Below, one piece after another: positions 11,296 through 22,643 of a stretch of DNA of 36,238 nt. Location of the stretch: contig MU657194.1 of the NCBI GenBank assembly GCA_026770575.1, positions 320,040 through 356,277 of the forward strand, given 5' to 3'. Source of the stretch: Pelagophyceae sp. CCMP2097. Lineage: Eukaryota > Sar > Pelagophyceae. Made by a program: the position numbers and the translations under genes. A model generated the notes under the pieces. It ran no database searches. It worked only from the letters and a program-made list of their open reading frames with translations, and was not told the origin of the DNA. The first letter of the stretch is position 1, and each line of letters starts with the position of its first letter.

Positions 11296-12620
11296 AAGCC
11301 CGCGGGCAGCTCTGTGGACCTCCGACACCTCGAGGACCCTCGAGGACCCTCGGCCAACAAGTCTCTTTCAGTCTTAGAATAGGGATGGTACGTTCGGGTG
11401 CGTTCGTCATCGGAGGTCGGGCCGCCCAGCGGGTGGTCGCCGCGGCGACTTGCGCCGCGGCGGCGCCGGATGTGCCGGACTCTGCCAGAGCCCGCCGCCT
11501 GACGAGTGCAAGCGGGTGCGGGGCCGCCGCGTGCCGTCATCTCCAGCGTCCGTCGAACCCCGCGGACGCTGCAAAACGCACGGCACTCGCCGGCGGCGTA
11601 CGGGCCGAGCGGCATGTGCTTGAAGAGCGAGGCGCGCTTTTCGCCGGTCATGGAGCCGAGCCTGCACGTGTGTCGGCAGCGCCCAGGGCCTTTGGGACAC
11701 TCACGCGCGCGGGAGGACTCGATAGACGCCGTCGCCGTCCGTGTTGTCGCCGACCGTGTCCGGTTTCGTCTCCCCCTGCAAATCCCGAAGGAACCCGATT
11801 TCGTCATATCGCTTCGAGACGGGCCGGAAACAGCCTTCGCCGTTGACCCAGCCGCCGTCGTCATCTTCCTCGTAATTGAAGCAATCATCGTCCAGAGCGT
11901 CCAAAAAGCAGCCCAGCGCCGCTCTTGGGACGAAGTGCAGCTTATCGGTGACGGCCGTCGCGTTGGGTGCTGATGATGGCGGGACGTACCGCGCCGAGTC
12001 GCTCATGTCCGCGTGAAAGAGGAAACGCTTCGACGCCAAAAGCATTAAAGCGTCAAAGTCCGACACGAAAAAGAGGTCCGCGCGCGCGATGACGACGGCC
12101 TCGTACGCAAACGCCGAAGCCTCGACGAGGCGCAGGCCGCGCAGCAGCGTGTCGCGCTGCGTCTCGCGGTCGGTGACGTTGCGCGCGTCCAAAATCACGT
12201 TTCTGCCGCGGGCGTTGTACGAGCCGGCCCACGCTTCAAAGCCCGACTCTGGCCGCTCGCAGTAGTACGTCGATACAAAGACGTCGACGCGCCGGCCCGC
12301 GTTTTCAAAGGGCTCTATAAAGCGCAGAACTTGACTCTTCGCCGCGGCCAGCATCGCCTCGTCGCCGGCCGCCGCGCACCGGAAACCGTGCCTGCCGCAC
12401 CGGTTCGCACGGCGACGCCAGCCAGCATCGGACGCCTCCCCAAAACGCCGGGGCCGCACCCGCAGTCGCGGAAGGCGTCGCCGCGAACGAGGAGGGCCAC
12501 ACGCGGGGGGGCTTCGGCGGCAGAAGGGAAGGCCCACGCCGGCGGCATGTCGCAGTCGGCCGCGGCCGCGGCGGCGCAGCACGCCGCGGCGACGCACGCC
12601 GCGACGCGGAGCTTGCCCAT
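11262..12620 (-). CDS. Secreted or Golgi glycosyltransferase-like protein
   Basis: Predicted exons, transcribed right to left: 12620-12460, 12391-11705 and 11661 downward. The first intron (12459-12392, GTGCG...CAG) joins RDC to GHGFRC. The second is only 43 bp (11704-11662, GTGAGT...CAG) and extends the protein past an apparent stop at 11701. The first about 22 residues are an alanine-rich signal peptide or anchor. The core has VDVFVSTYYC, then VVIARADLFF and SDFDALM, reminiscent of nucleotide-sugar-binding glycosyltransferase folds with an acidic Asp motif. The tail LGSMTGEKRASLF looks genuine, but where the protein ends is unclear. The frame stays open to 11262, which would overlap the convergent neighbour by 34 bp. 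Glycosyltransferase function is inference. Confidence 0.65.
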
Positions 12621-12786
12621 CGATGCCGAGGACTCGAGAGCCCGTGCGCAGCGGAGAGGTGAGGTGAGGGTTTGATTTAATAACCCAGGTGCCAGTGCCC
12701 AGCGACGGCCAGCGTCCGCGTCGCGCGTCCTTTCAAAATCGTGAAGTCCAAAGTGCGAGGGTTTCTCGGCGATCGTTCCAGCCGCG

Positions 12787-14308
12787 ATGGAACTGGCTGC
12801 GCGCGCGGCCGCTTGTGCGCGGGCGGCGGACGTCGACGGCCTGCGCGCGTGCTTCAGCGCCGCCGGCGGTCCCGACGAGCGCGACGCCGCGAGCGTGGCT
12901 TGTTTGGTGTGTGCGGAGGTGGGCTTCCTCGCCGGCCTCGACTTCCTCACCCACCTCGGCGCCGCCGTCGTCGCCACGCAGGCGGGCAACTCGCCGGCCC
13001 ACCTCGCCGCGAAAAACGGCCACGATCACGTCCTCGCCTGGCTCGCCAAACGCCCGGCGAGGGACGCCGTCGACGGTGTTGCTTCGCAGAACGGCGTCGG
13101 CCAAACGCCGCTCATGTTCGCCGCATCCGCAGGGCAGGCCGCATGCGTCGCCGCGTTGATCGCGCACGCCGACGCGCGAGCAGCGCTCGACGCGCAGAGC
13201 GGCCAAGGGGAGACGGCGCTGGTCTACGCATGCCTCGGTGAGCCGCGCCCGTGATCATCCCAAGTCCCGGCTTGTGGCAGTCGCATACGGCGAAGTGACC
13301 TGCATGAGCCTAGGCGTGGCGCACGCGTCCGGCGCGGCGGCGGTGGGCTTTGACGAATGCGTGCGGCTGCTTGTGGCCGCCGGCGCTGACGTCCAACTCG
13401 CAGACTCCCGAGGCCGTTGCGCGCGCACGGCCTGCCCGAAGCACGCGTCAATCGTTGAGCGCATGGCCGAGCTGGAGCGCGACGCCGTCGCGTCCGCGCT
13501 CCGCCTCGTCGCCGAGGACGCTCCGGCGACGGCCAAGATGAAGAAGACTAAGGCGAAGCGCAATCGCCGGCCGCACCGCCGCGACGAGCCGCCCCGAGGC
13601 GCGCACGCGTCGCTACAGCCGTCGCCGTCGTCGTCGGAAGATGAGGCTGCGGCCGACGAGGCTGTGGCCGAGGCCGTGGCCGACGAGGCTGCGGACGACG
13701 ACGCGCGAAGTATCGAAGAACGGCGAATCGACGAAGAACGACGCATTGAGGAATCACGGCGGCTCAAAGAATTTCTCGAAGGACGACTCGAAGCACAACG
13801 GCTCGACGAAGAGCGGCGGCTCGACGAGCGGCGACTGGACGAAGAGCGGCGACTGGAAGAGCTACGGCTCGTCGACGAGGCAAAACGGCGCGACGAAGGC
13901 CGGAGCGCCGCCGTTCAGCGGCCATCGCAGAAAGATGTCGATGGCGACTCGCCCGCGCGGCAGCAGCACGTGCCCGCCTCGCCGGCGCCGGCCTCTTTGG
14001 AGGTGCGCGCGGCGTCTCCAGAGGCGGCGTCTCCAGAGGCCTCGGACGAGGTCGAGGCGTCGGAGGCGCAGCGGCTGCTGGAGCTGCTGCACCCGGCGGC
14101 GTCGGCGCTCGCTCTCAAGGTGGAGCACCTGCTTTGCGCGACGCCCTTGCAGTCGTCGAGCCAACTCGAGGCTCTCCACTCAATCCTCGACGTCTGCCTC
14201 CGGCGAGTCATCGAGGCGCGCATCGTCAACGCGGTCGACCACGAGCGCGAGATGCTCCGCAGCCTCGCGCGAGGGCCGCCGACGGCCAAGGACCCCGTCG
14301 ACCCGTGA
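12787..14308 (+). CDS. Ankyrin-repeat protein with charged helical tail
   Basis: Two exons, 12787-13237 and 13314-14308, join across a 76-bp intron (GTGAG...TAG) within an ankyrin repeat, giving about 481 residues. Ankyrin signatures are GNSPAHLAAKNGH, GQTPLMFAASAGQ, GETALVYACL and, after the intron, VRLLVAAGADVQLADSRGR. A lysine/arginine-rich patch and a Ser/Glu stretch follow. Then about 60 residues of repeated EERR and LDEERRL units should form a long single helix or coiled coil. A 15-bp duplication encodes SPEA twice. The last about 80 residues look globular. Ankyrin repeats mediate protein binding and the partner is unknown. It starts 166 bp from the divergent glycosyltransferase-like gene, so the two may share a promoter region. 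Confidence 0.82.
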
Positions 14309-14458
14309 CTCGGGCCGTTAAAAGCGGCGATTTTTTTAAGCGTCTGGTCGCATCGCGCATCGGGTTAAAGGGCGGGGTCGCTTGACAGCGATGGTGAGGC
14401 GCGACTGTGCATCGCGCAAGGGTGAAGCGCGACGACTTGAATTGGACGGCAGAACTTG

Positions 14459-15512
14459 CTACGTGGCGATGCGGAACTGAAAAAACGCGCGCTCCTCTGG
14501 AGTCAGGCCGAGGTCGTCCATGTCCGAGCGCGTGATGTAGCCCAGGTCGGCAATCTTCTTGGCGCCCAAAGCGCCAATGGCCTCGTAGTGCCGGCCCAAG
14601 CCGCGCGAGAAGAGCCACGCGTGGAGCGGCGACTGGAACCGCGCCTCGATCTCCACGGCAGAGTTATAGTTGAGCTGCTGCGGCGCCAGGACGTCCTCCT
14701 CCGTCAGGGCGCGCGCCAGCGGTGGGCGCCCCGGGGACTTGAGGGGAAATTCGGACACGGACCGCGTCGGCGCCGGCGGCGGCGACTTGGCCGCCGGCGG
14801 CACCGGCGCGGCGGTAAGGTTCGCAGACGACTCGCGCAGCGCTTGCAGTCTCCGTTTTCCCGGCTACAAGCGGCGCCGCCGTCGAGGGGCGCACTTCTGG
14901 GCGCGCGCTTCTTAGAAGGGCACTCACGCTGTCGCGGTCTTCCCGCCGTTGTTCCAGCGCGCGCTCATAGGGCTCGCTCGCGTCGCGCAGCGGTGCCGCG
15001 ACCTGCGCGAAAGCCGTCGTTGCACGTCTTTGAGGAGGCGGCATCCCGCGTTTGCCATTCGTCCCCGCGGCGGTCTTTTGCTCCGACGCCATGTTTGCCT
15101 TTTTGCGGCGCCGGGTCTGTGCGTCGACGTGGTCCGGTTCCGTGGTGAGGTAGTCGTCCATGGTTTGGTTTTGGACCGTCGAGGAGCAAGACGAATCCAT
15201 GCCGCAGGCCAAGTCGATCAAGTAGGGCGACTCGTCTCCATCGTCGTCGACGTAGCCGTCGCAACCGGACTCGTAGTGCGCGCTGACGTCGTACTGCCCG
15301 TCGTCGTCGTCGTCGCCGCCGTCGTCGCGGGCGTAGCGGAGCCGCGGCGGCAACGGGGCGCGCAACGACAACGCGCGCGCCTTTGGCGGCACGTCGTCGG
15401 AGACGTCGACGGCCAACGGCGACGCGTCGCCGCCTTCGAACTCGAACACCGGCTCGTCGGTGAAGCGGCCGCAGGAGAAGAGGTGGAGGAAGTTGGCATT
15501 GAGGCCTTCCAT
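14459..15512 (-). CDS. Acidic protein with C-terminal SAM-like domain
   Basis: Exons 15512-14928 and 14863-14459 join in phase across a 64-bp intron (GTGAGT...TAG), giving about 329 residues. The N-terminal half is acidic with runs of Asp (DDGGDDDDDG) and Tyr-Asp-rich stretches. The middle is basic and Gln/Ala-rich. The last about 60 residues (HAWLFSRGLGRHYEAI, then ITRSDMDDLGLTPEERAFF) match the sterile alpha motif pattern: a short helix, Gly-Leu-x-x-Tyr, an L-x-x-L-T-x-x-D-L-x-x-L-G core and a final helix. SAM domains self-associate or bind RNA or proteins. Function is otherwise unknown. Its 3' end faces the ankyrin gene 150 bp away. Confidence 0.75.
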
Positions 15513-15887
15513 GCCGTTGGATCCGACCCGGGGGCAACCCGAGACCCGCGAGACGAAGTGGATCCGCGCCGCGGAAGGGACACTTATATACGACCCGGGC
15601 GAAGGCTCTCGGGGGTCGCTCGGACCGATCAACCCTTCAGGCCGCCAACGTGTTTCTCCGGGTACTAGATCGGAGCGTCTCGCCAAAGCCTCGAAGCAGC
15701 TGATTTTTAAAATCTTGAAAAACTTTTCAGCGATCGCGGAAGTTTGCAATTGCGTTCGGTTCGAATTCGGGCTTCACCGAGCCAGGGCGCCCGGGCCGCA
15801 CCATTATCTATACACGCATCATCACGGGCCGTTCGGATGCGCGCACGCACTCGCCTTGGTGGTACCAGCACGTACTCTATGCATTTG
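15513..15887. other. Intergenic region between two leftward genes
   Basis: This 375-bp stretch separates the start of the SAM-like gene from the stop of the coiled-coil gene. It holds a TATA-like sequence for the SAM-like gene and an AT-rich segment near 15700-15740. No further gene is seen. Confidence 0.5.
15583..15590 (-). promoter_or_regulatory. TATA-box candidate for the SAM-like gene
   Basis: On the minus strand the sequence reads TATATAAG, 71-78 bp before the predicted ATG at 15512. It stands out in GC-rich surroundings. The position suits a core promoter with a short 5' leader. Confidence 0.5.
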
Positions 15888-17506
15888 TTACTCTGGGGAG
15901 GGAACGGCTTCGGCCGGCTGCGCGTCGGGCGCGCCTTTACGGTTGAAAAGGACGTAGTCGTCCCAGCGCTTCCGCGAGACCTCGAGGCGCTGCCGCGCCT
16001 GCGCCTTCGAGGGCTTCTTCGCCGCCGCCGCGGTGGGCCGCGGCTGATGGAGCGGCGCGCGGCGGCGGTCGGCGACGAGCGGTTCGCGGCGCTTAGCCGC
16101 CGTCGCTTGAGTAAAGTGCGCGGCGCTCGCGACGCGCGGCGCGTCGGCGTCCGCGGCGGCGAGGCGGGCAGCGGCGCGCTCTTTTGCCATCGCGACCTTT
16201 TCGACGTGCGCCGCCGCTGCGTCGCTTCCGTCCAAAGCCTCCGAGGCGTACGCCGGGGGCGTGAACTTGAAGCGCGCCGCCCTCGCCGCCGATTCGCCGG
16301 CCTGTGCCGCCGCCGCGGCGGTTTCGGCGCGCCGCTTGGCCGCTGCCGCCTCCCGCTGCATGAGGCCCTCAAACGGGCCGGGCGCCGTGAGCGCGCGCCG
16401 CTTCGACGCCAGCTCGCGCAGTTCGAGCTCCGCGGCCTCTTGGCGCACCGCCGCGCGCTCTTTGCGGTACGTCCGCCTACAAAGCCGCGCGTGGGCGCAG
16501 AGGCGCGGGAAGCTTCTTCTTCTTCTTCTGTTATGCACTCCACCCTTCGGATGACGGACCTGCGCTCGGCGGCGCGTCGCGCGGCGTCGCGGTAAAGGTA
16601 GCTCGAGCAGTCCAACGCCGCCGTCGCCGCCGCGCCCGTTGCGGGCCGCGTGCCGGTCGCGGGCCGCGTCGTGCCGGTCACGGGCCGCGCGGGCGCGCCG
16701 TCGTCGTCCGAGTCGACAAACGTCGGCGCCGCGGACTCGTCGTCGTCGATCGGCCGCGTCCGGCCGCGCGACCCGCCGTCGGCCGAGCCGTCCGACTCGT
16801 ACGGGGCGCGGTCTTCCGGCCGGTGCATTTCGTCGGCGCGGTGCCGCGCGGACTGCGTCTGCCTCGTGCGCTGGAGCGCGGCGCGCATCGTGGCCATGGA
16901 CCGCTCCATGGTCGCGAGGCGCCGGGCCTCTGCAGAAGCAGCGGCCCCGTCACGGTCCGCGGCTATTCGCTGCGCCTCGGCGTTGGTGCGCTGCGTCTCT
17001 TCTAAAAGGTTGATGCGGGCCTGGAGCGCGGCGTTGTCGCGGCGTTGGTTCAAATCGGTCGCCGTCGGCCGCGCGTACTTGCGCGAGTCGTATTGCGGCT
17101 CGTGGCGGATGACCACCGCCGGCGCGCCCGCGCGCACGCCCCCGCGCAGCCGCTCCGCCTCGTCGTAGCCGTCGTACGCCGGCGCCTCGTCGTCGTACGC
17201 CGGCGGCGCTTCGTCGTCGCTCGAGGCCGCGTCGCGCGGCGCCGCCGAGCGGTGGTCCGTCCGCCGGCTGCTCGACCTCCGGCGGCTCGACCACGTCGGC
17301 TCGTCCGCGGGTGCGGTGGATTCGCCGCGCGCCGCCGCGCGGTACGCCCTCGGCGACGGGGCCTGGCCGCGGAGGAGGCTCGCGGCGAGGCGGAGGTTGG
17401 CATCGACGTCCCTTTTCAGCTCACTTTCGTCCAAAACGTGCCACGCGTACGCAGAGAGGCGCGACCCGGCGTCCTTCGTGTACGACACCCGCCGCGCAGA
17501 TGCCAT
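15888..17506 (-). CDS. Coiled-coil protein, distantly FAM161-like C terminus
   Basis: Exons 17506-16539 and 16476-15888 join in phase (VE|RTYRKERAAV) across a 62-bp intron with donor GTGCATAAC, giving about 518 residues. The ATG at 17506 begins a compact basic-start frame. The same frame stays open upstream to 17758, but that part looks like leader sequence. Residues about 230-310 (RDNAALQARINLLEETQR onward) are a clear coiled coil. A disordered Asp/Ser segment with a repeated RPATGT motif follows. The C-terminal part is helical and charged, with PFEGLMQREAAAAKRRAE, then FKFTPPAYASE. This order loosely recalls FAM161-type microtubule and ciliary proteins, a weak resemblance. No enzyme motif is present. 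Confidence 0.7.
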
Positions 17507-18565
17507 GCGCGGACGTTCGAAGGACGCAACCGGATTATCGCCAAACTGTTTTTTTTCAGCGAAATGCTCTCGCGGGCACTGGACCCGTCCATCGGCTGGG
17601 TGAAAAGCCTCCAACAGCCGATGGGACTCCGATTCGTCGGTCACAATACATGGTTGAAACGTTTTACGAGTAGTCGACGACGCTACTCCGTCTGGTTTGG
17701 GGACGCTGCTCTCTTCCGAAAGACCGGCTGTATGCTGCAAGCAACCTCCACGCCGCACTCGTCCCGAACGCGGTGTTTGTGTCGCCGGGTTAATGACTTG
17801 GACGTCTCATGTTAAAGCGTTGGAGACGGAAGACGGTCCCCGATCGAATCGCGGGGCGTCGGCACGCGTCCCGGTACCAGGTTCCAAGACCTGAGGCCGC
17901 CTCGTCATCGTCGTGCGACCTCGGGCGACGAAATGGCGCTCGGGCTCGCCAGACGTACGAAGCGTCGTACGACGCCGCATCAAAGCGGCCAGCCCAACAC
18001 GGCACGAGCGCGTCGATCCAGAAAGTTCAAAGCTCGACGCCGACGCACCGATGCGCTCCACTAGCCCCGCTGTATGCGCGGCAGACGGACTGAGTTTGCA
18101 GACTGTGTTCGTGGGGCGCCGGCGTCCACGCCACTTTTTCAAAATATTTTCGAGGCCCGAGGCGCGTCTGTTCGAGATGAGTTTGAGATGGAGCGCGCTC
18201 GCCCGGACCGCCCGCTGCGGCGCGAGCCGGCGCGGGAAACGGCGCGGTGCTTTTCAAAAAAATGGTTGCACTCAACGGTCTGGGCGGTGCTCGCCCCCCC
18301 CTCCCACGACGCGGCGCGGGTTTCGATCGACGCGCGTCCGGGCGCGCGCTTCCGACCCGAGCGGGGCTCGCCCGCACGCCCTCGACGAGGGCGCCGGCGC
18401 CGAACGCGCGCTTGAAAAATAAACGGTTCGCTCAAAAACTCTGCGGCTTGAATTGTGCCGGAGCCCCAACCGGGAAAAGGGGGCGGACATAGACGTAGGC
18501 CCCTTGGAGCACGGCGACCCGGCCCGGCGCCAGTCCTCGAAGCCCCGCGCCGACGCCCGCGCGAG
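17507..18565. other. Divergent intergenic region
   Basis: About 1.06 kb separates the divergent starts of the coiled-coil gene (-) and the PHD-array gene (+). Open frames on both strands lack motifs or sensible composition. It contains a 10-bp-stem hairpin near the coiled-coil gene and short AT-rich pieces at about 18140 and 18415. No RNA gene was recognised. Confidence 0.5.
17589..17624. repeat. Hairpin in the leader of the coiled-coil gene
   Basis: CCATCGGCTG (17589-17598) and CAGCCGATGG (17615-17624) are perfect reverse complements with a 16-nt loop. On the minus strand the structure would lie 83-118 nt before the predicted ATG, so it may fold in the 5' untranslated RNA. It could also be a DNA palindrome bound by a regulator. 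Confidence 0.5.
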
Positions 18566-21500
18566 ATGGAGGCTCCCGACGGCGTGCTTCAAGTTGATGC
18601 AGTGCCCGAGCCGACCTGCCTCGACGGCGCCGCGGACGCAGACGGCGTGGCCGCGGCCGCCGAGGCGCCGCCGCCCGCCGAGACCGCCTGGTGCGGCGTC
18701 TGCGGGGCAGCGCACACAGACGGCGGCGAAGCGCTAGTCTTTTGCGGAGGTAAGCCAGCGCCAGACACCGCCGCGTGCAAGCCTCAGAGTCGCAGGGCCG
18801 CTCGTGGGGGAGGGCGCTTTGCGAGGGGCCCCGGACCCCCGCCGACGCTCGCCGGCGCGCACCGACGCACGCGCCGTTGACCTTTTTGGCTCGAGGGCCT
18901 CTGGCGTGTGGCCCGCCGGCGCGTCCCTTGAGCCCCGTCTAGGCAAGTGCGGCGGCGCGGTGCACGCGCGGTGCTACGGCATCCCCGCGCTCCCTGCTGA
19001 AGGCGCGGCGTGGCAGTGCGAGGCGTGCGTTGCCATGGGCACGCGCGGTGCGTCCAAGAAGAATCTCGCGTGCATGATCTGCTTCGTCGGGCCAGACGAC
19101 GCCCAAGCCGAAGAGCCGTACACCGCGGCGTCCCAGCCCGGCGGCGTGTCCTGATCCCACATGCATTTTCCGCGATCATGCCAGTAGGTGCGGCGCGCGT
19201 TGGGCGCCCGCTCTCAAGGTCGCGACGGAGCGCTCCAAGGGCGAGGCGCTCGCGGGCGGCTGCGCGCCGACGGCGGAGAGCTCTGGGAAGTGGGCGCACG
19301 CCGTCTGCGCGCTCTGGATCCCAGAGGCCGGGTTCGCCGACGCGCACCGCCGCCAACTGGCTCTCGTCGGCGACCTCGCGCAAGACCGCGCCGCGCTGCG
19401 CTGCGAGCTCTGCGGTGACCGCGGCCAGGCCGTGCAGTGCACGCGCAAGCGCTGCACCGCCGCCTTCCATCCGCTCTGCGTGCTGCGCGAGTTGCAGGGC
19501 CCGGCCGCGTGGCGCACCATCGACCCGTCGCAGCCTCTGCCGAAGGTGCGCGCCCTCGGCGACGTCGTCTGCGCGCGGCACTCGGCCGTCAAGGTCAAGG
19601 CTGCGGTGGCGGCGCCTGTTGTGGAGGAGCCAAAGTCTGAGTACGAGCTGGAGCGTGAAGCGCGCATCGCGCGCAACGCCGACTTTTTGGCGTCGCTCGG
19701 CCTCGGGTCGGCGGCGGGCGGCCTTGCCGGCGGTGCGGCTCCCGTGACGGAGAAGAAGAAGCGGCAGCGCCACGAGGCGGAGGGCCCGGCTCGGCGGTCG
19801 CCTCGACAGACTGCGACCAAAAAGTACGCCGACGAGGGCGGCCGCCGCACGCCAGAGGAGATCGACGAGGAGCGGCGCGACAAGGATGCGCGGCGCGCGG
19901 CCAAGGCTTTAGTGCACGCCGAGCGCGCGGCGGCGGCGGCGGCGGCCGACGACGCGCGGGCGCTTCAAAAGACGGCTTTCATGTACCACCGCGCGCGAGA
20001 AACGTCCGAGCAGGAGCGCCTGCGCCGCGAGCGCGAGGCGCACCGCCTCGTTGAAAAGGCGTCTCGCGACGAAGCGGCGCGCCACCGCGACTTTGCCCGC
20101 CTCCGCGCCGACGGCCTCGCCGCAGCGCGCGAGCGCTCCAAGCGGCTCGAGGCCGTCAAGGAGGACCCGCCGGAGACCGTCGCTTCGGAGACGACCATCG
20201 CGCTCCTCACGCGCGAGGCGCGCGAGGAGCGGGCGAACATCGCCGACGCGCCCGCAAAGGCGCCGCGGCGGTCGAAGAGAGGCCCCGCCGACGACGCCGC
20301 GGCCGAGGCGCCGCCGGACGACGCGGCGGTCGCCGCGGCCGAGGCGGCGGCGGCGGGCCTGCCGCCGTGCGCGTTTTGCGGCGGCGACGAGGACGGCGGC
20401 CTCGAATCGGCGGCGGGGCCGTTTCTGCCGCAAATCTTCCTCGGCCCGCCGACAAAAGCCCGGCCCTCGGGAACGCTGGTGCGCGTGCACCACCGCTGTG
20501 CTTTACTTTCGCCAGAGGTGGCGGTGGACGACGACGGGGCGTACCGCAACGTCGTGGCCGCCTCGAAGCGAGGCAAACAGCTCAAGTGCCCATCTTGCTC
20601 CAAACGTGGTGCAACCATCGGCTGCCACCACGCCCAGTGCTCCAAGTCGTACCACGCCGCCTGTGCCGTGGGCACGGGCTGGCGCTTCCGGTCGCGCAGG
20701 CGGTTCTGGTGCGCGGACCACCGCGGCCGCCGCGACTACGACGAGGACGACTCCGGGCCCGTGGGCCGCGCTCTCCTCGGCGACGTCTCTGGCGCCTGGT
20801 GCCCCGTCTGCGAGAAGTTCGACCCGAACGCGCGCGACAAATATATGTACTGCGACGCCTGCCGCTCCTGGCTCCACCCGGGCTGCAGCGGTTTGTCCAA
20901 GCAGCAGCAAAAGGACGAGCTCCGTCAGACTGGCAAACGCTGGGAGTGCCCCGCCTGCACGCGGCACGCCTTGGAGCTGCAGGAGCAGAAGCACTGCTAC
21001 TGCGCGGCACCGGCGGTGCGCGACGAGAAGATGCTCTACTGCGAGGCTTGCCGGTTGTGGATCCATCCGAGGTGCGTGAATATGACAGACGCCGACTTTG
21101 ACAAGCTGCGCGAACAAACCGACACGCCCTGGTTCTGCCCGAGATGCGCCACGTCGGCGATCATCTGCACCTGCAAGCGGCCAAAGGGGCCCCACGAGGG
21201 CCCGGCGAATCTGCTGACGTGCGGTTTGTGCGCCGTCGACTACCACCCGATGTGCGTCGCCGTCGACGGCGCCGAGCACGCCGCGTACAAGTCCGCCGAC
21301 GGCGGCGCCGCGCTGATGTTCGTCTGCCCGGCCTGCGAAAGAGCCGATCGAGCCGAGCGCGCCGAGAAGCAAAGGCAGAAGCGCGTCGAAAAGACGGCCT
21401 CGGGCGAAGCCGACGCCGCCGCCGCCGCCGCCGCCGGCGCGGCCGCGCGCAGGCGCAAGCGCCTCGAAGAACCCGACGCGCCCGTCCACGTCCGCTTGAA

Positions 21501-22340
21501 GCTCGACGGCAACGTCCTCGAGAAATCCCTCGTCGCCATCGGAATCGGGTCGGCGCCGCAAAACGGCGGCCCAGCGCCGCCNNNNNNNNNNNNNNNNNNN
21601 NNNNNNNNNNNNNNNNNNNNNNNNNNNNNNNNNNNNNNNNNNNNNNNNNNNNNNNNNNNNNNNNNNNNNNNNNNNNNNNNNNNNNNNNNNNNNNNNNNNN
21701 NNNNNNNNNNNNNNNNNNNNNNNNNNNNNNNNNNNNNNNNNNNNNNNNNNNNNNNNNNNNNNNNNNNNNNNCGCTGCCGGTCGCTGCGCCGCCGCCGGTC
21801 GCCGCGCCGGCACCGGTTCCCGCGCCGCCGCCGGTCCCTGCGCCGCTGCCGGTCGCTGCGTCGCCGCCGGTCGCCGCGCCGCCGCCGGTCGCCGCGCCGC
21901 CGCCGGTCGCCGCGCCGCCGCCGGTCGCTGCGCTGGCGCCGGTCGCCGCGCCGCCGCCGATCGCCGCACCACCGCCGGTCACCGAGCCGCCGCCGGTCGC
22001 CGCGCCGCACGCCGACGCCAACGGCGCGCTCGACATCGCCGCGCGGCCGGCCGCCACGCACGACGCGCAGGCGCTCAAACGCGACGCGCTCAAGCGCGAC
22101 GCGCTCAAGCGCGACGCGCTGTCGCTCAAGCGCGACGCGGAGGCGGTGAAGCGCGGCCGCCGCGCCAGCCCGCGCGCCGCCGCCCCGGAGGCGGCCGCGC
22201 CGCGGGCCTCGCCACGCGCGAGCCCGCGCGCCGCCGCCCCAGAGGCGGCCGCGTCGCGGGCCTCGCCGCGGAACAAAGCCCCGGCGACCGCTGCGGCGGC
22301 CCCTGCGCAGGCGAGGGCCACGCGCTCAAAGGCACGCTGA
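18566..22340 (+). CDS. Chromatin-reader-like protein with five PHD or extended-PHD modules
   Basis: Exons 18566-18749, 18943 to about 19117 or 19147, and about 19188-22340; the first intron is 18750-18942 (GTAAG...TAG). Module 1 is a PHD finger (WCGVC, then CGGAVHARCYG, then WQCEAC). Module 2 is an extended PHD (CMIC, WAHAVCALWIPE, CELC, CTAAFHPLC). After a charged helical stretch, module 3 is a second extended-PHD-like unit (CAFC, VHHRCAL, CPSC, SYHAACA, FWCADH). Modules 4 and 5 are PHD fingers (WCPVC and HCYC) with aromatic zinc-site neighbours, and a further CTCK...CPAC finger-like unit follows. The PHD plus extended-PHD pair resembles JADE/BRPF/AF10 histone readers. The tail is Pro-Val-Ala repeats, basic ALKRD repeats and SPRAAAPEA repeats. 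The 190-N gap makes length and frame uncertain. Confidence 0.82.
21582..21771. other. Assembly gap of 190 N
   Basis: The gap falls at the edge of a Pro/Val/Ala-coding minisatellite. The frame before the gap (ending QNGGPAP) and the plausible frame after it (PVAAPPP repeats to the stop at 22340) differ for an exact 190-base gap, so the true length is not 190 modulo 3. Confidence 0.97.
21772..22010 (+). repeat. 18-bp minisatellite encoding PVAAPP repeats
   Basis: About 13 imperfect copies of an 18-bp unit (core CCGCCGGTCGCCGC) follow the gap and encode a six-residue Pro-Val-Ala-Ala-Pro-Pro repeat. This is a likely reason for the assembly gap. Shorter 15-bp repeats encoding ALKRD follow at about 22068-22135. 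Confidence 0.8.
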
Positions 22341-22577
22341 GCATCCCTCGGCCGCACGACTCGGCCCTGCAAACGCATAAATAATGAAGCCTCGAGCACC
22401 GGAATCAGCTGTGGACGCCGAGAGTGTGCGGCCTCCTTTCGGTCGCGGGCTGGACCCGACCGGCCGGGGACCTCGTCTCCCCGTGGCGTCTCGGATGTCG
22501 GGGCAGAATTATTTTTGAGTGGGTCGCGGGGCGGAGTCCCCCTCTGTACAATTGTAGGGGGTGAAAATGAGCCTTTC

Positions 22578-22583
22578 AATAAA
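22578..22583 (+). promoter_or_regulatory. Candidate polyadenylation signal for the PHD-array gene
   Basis: AATAAA followed by an A-run lies about 240 nt after the stop at 22340, in an AT-rich segment. Confidence 0.35.
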
Positions 22584-22643
22584 AAAACTAAAGTGACCTT
22601 GCATTTGACGTTAAATCGGCGGAGGTCAGTGAGCCGGGTTCGC

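Noticed and set aside
12315..12989. 224-codon minus-strand frame starting upstream of the glycosyltransferase-like gene
   Set aside because: Only the part from 12620 is used, as exon 1 with a signal peptide. The upstream part overlaps the divergent ankyrin gene.
17835..17860. Possible tRNA T-arm (GATCGAATC within a GC stem)
   Set aside because: The loop is too long and no D-arm, anticodon arm or acceptor stem could be placed around it.
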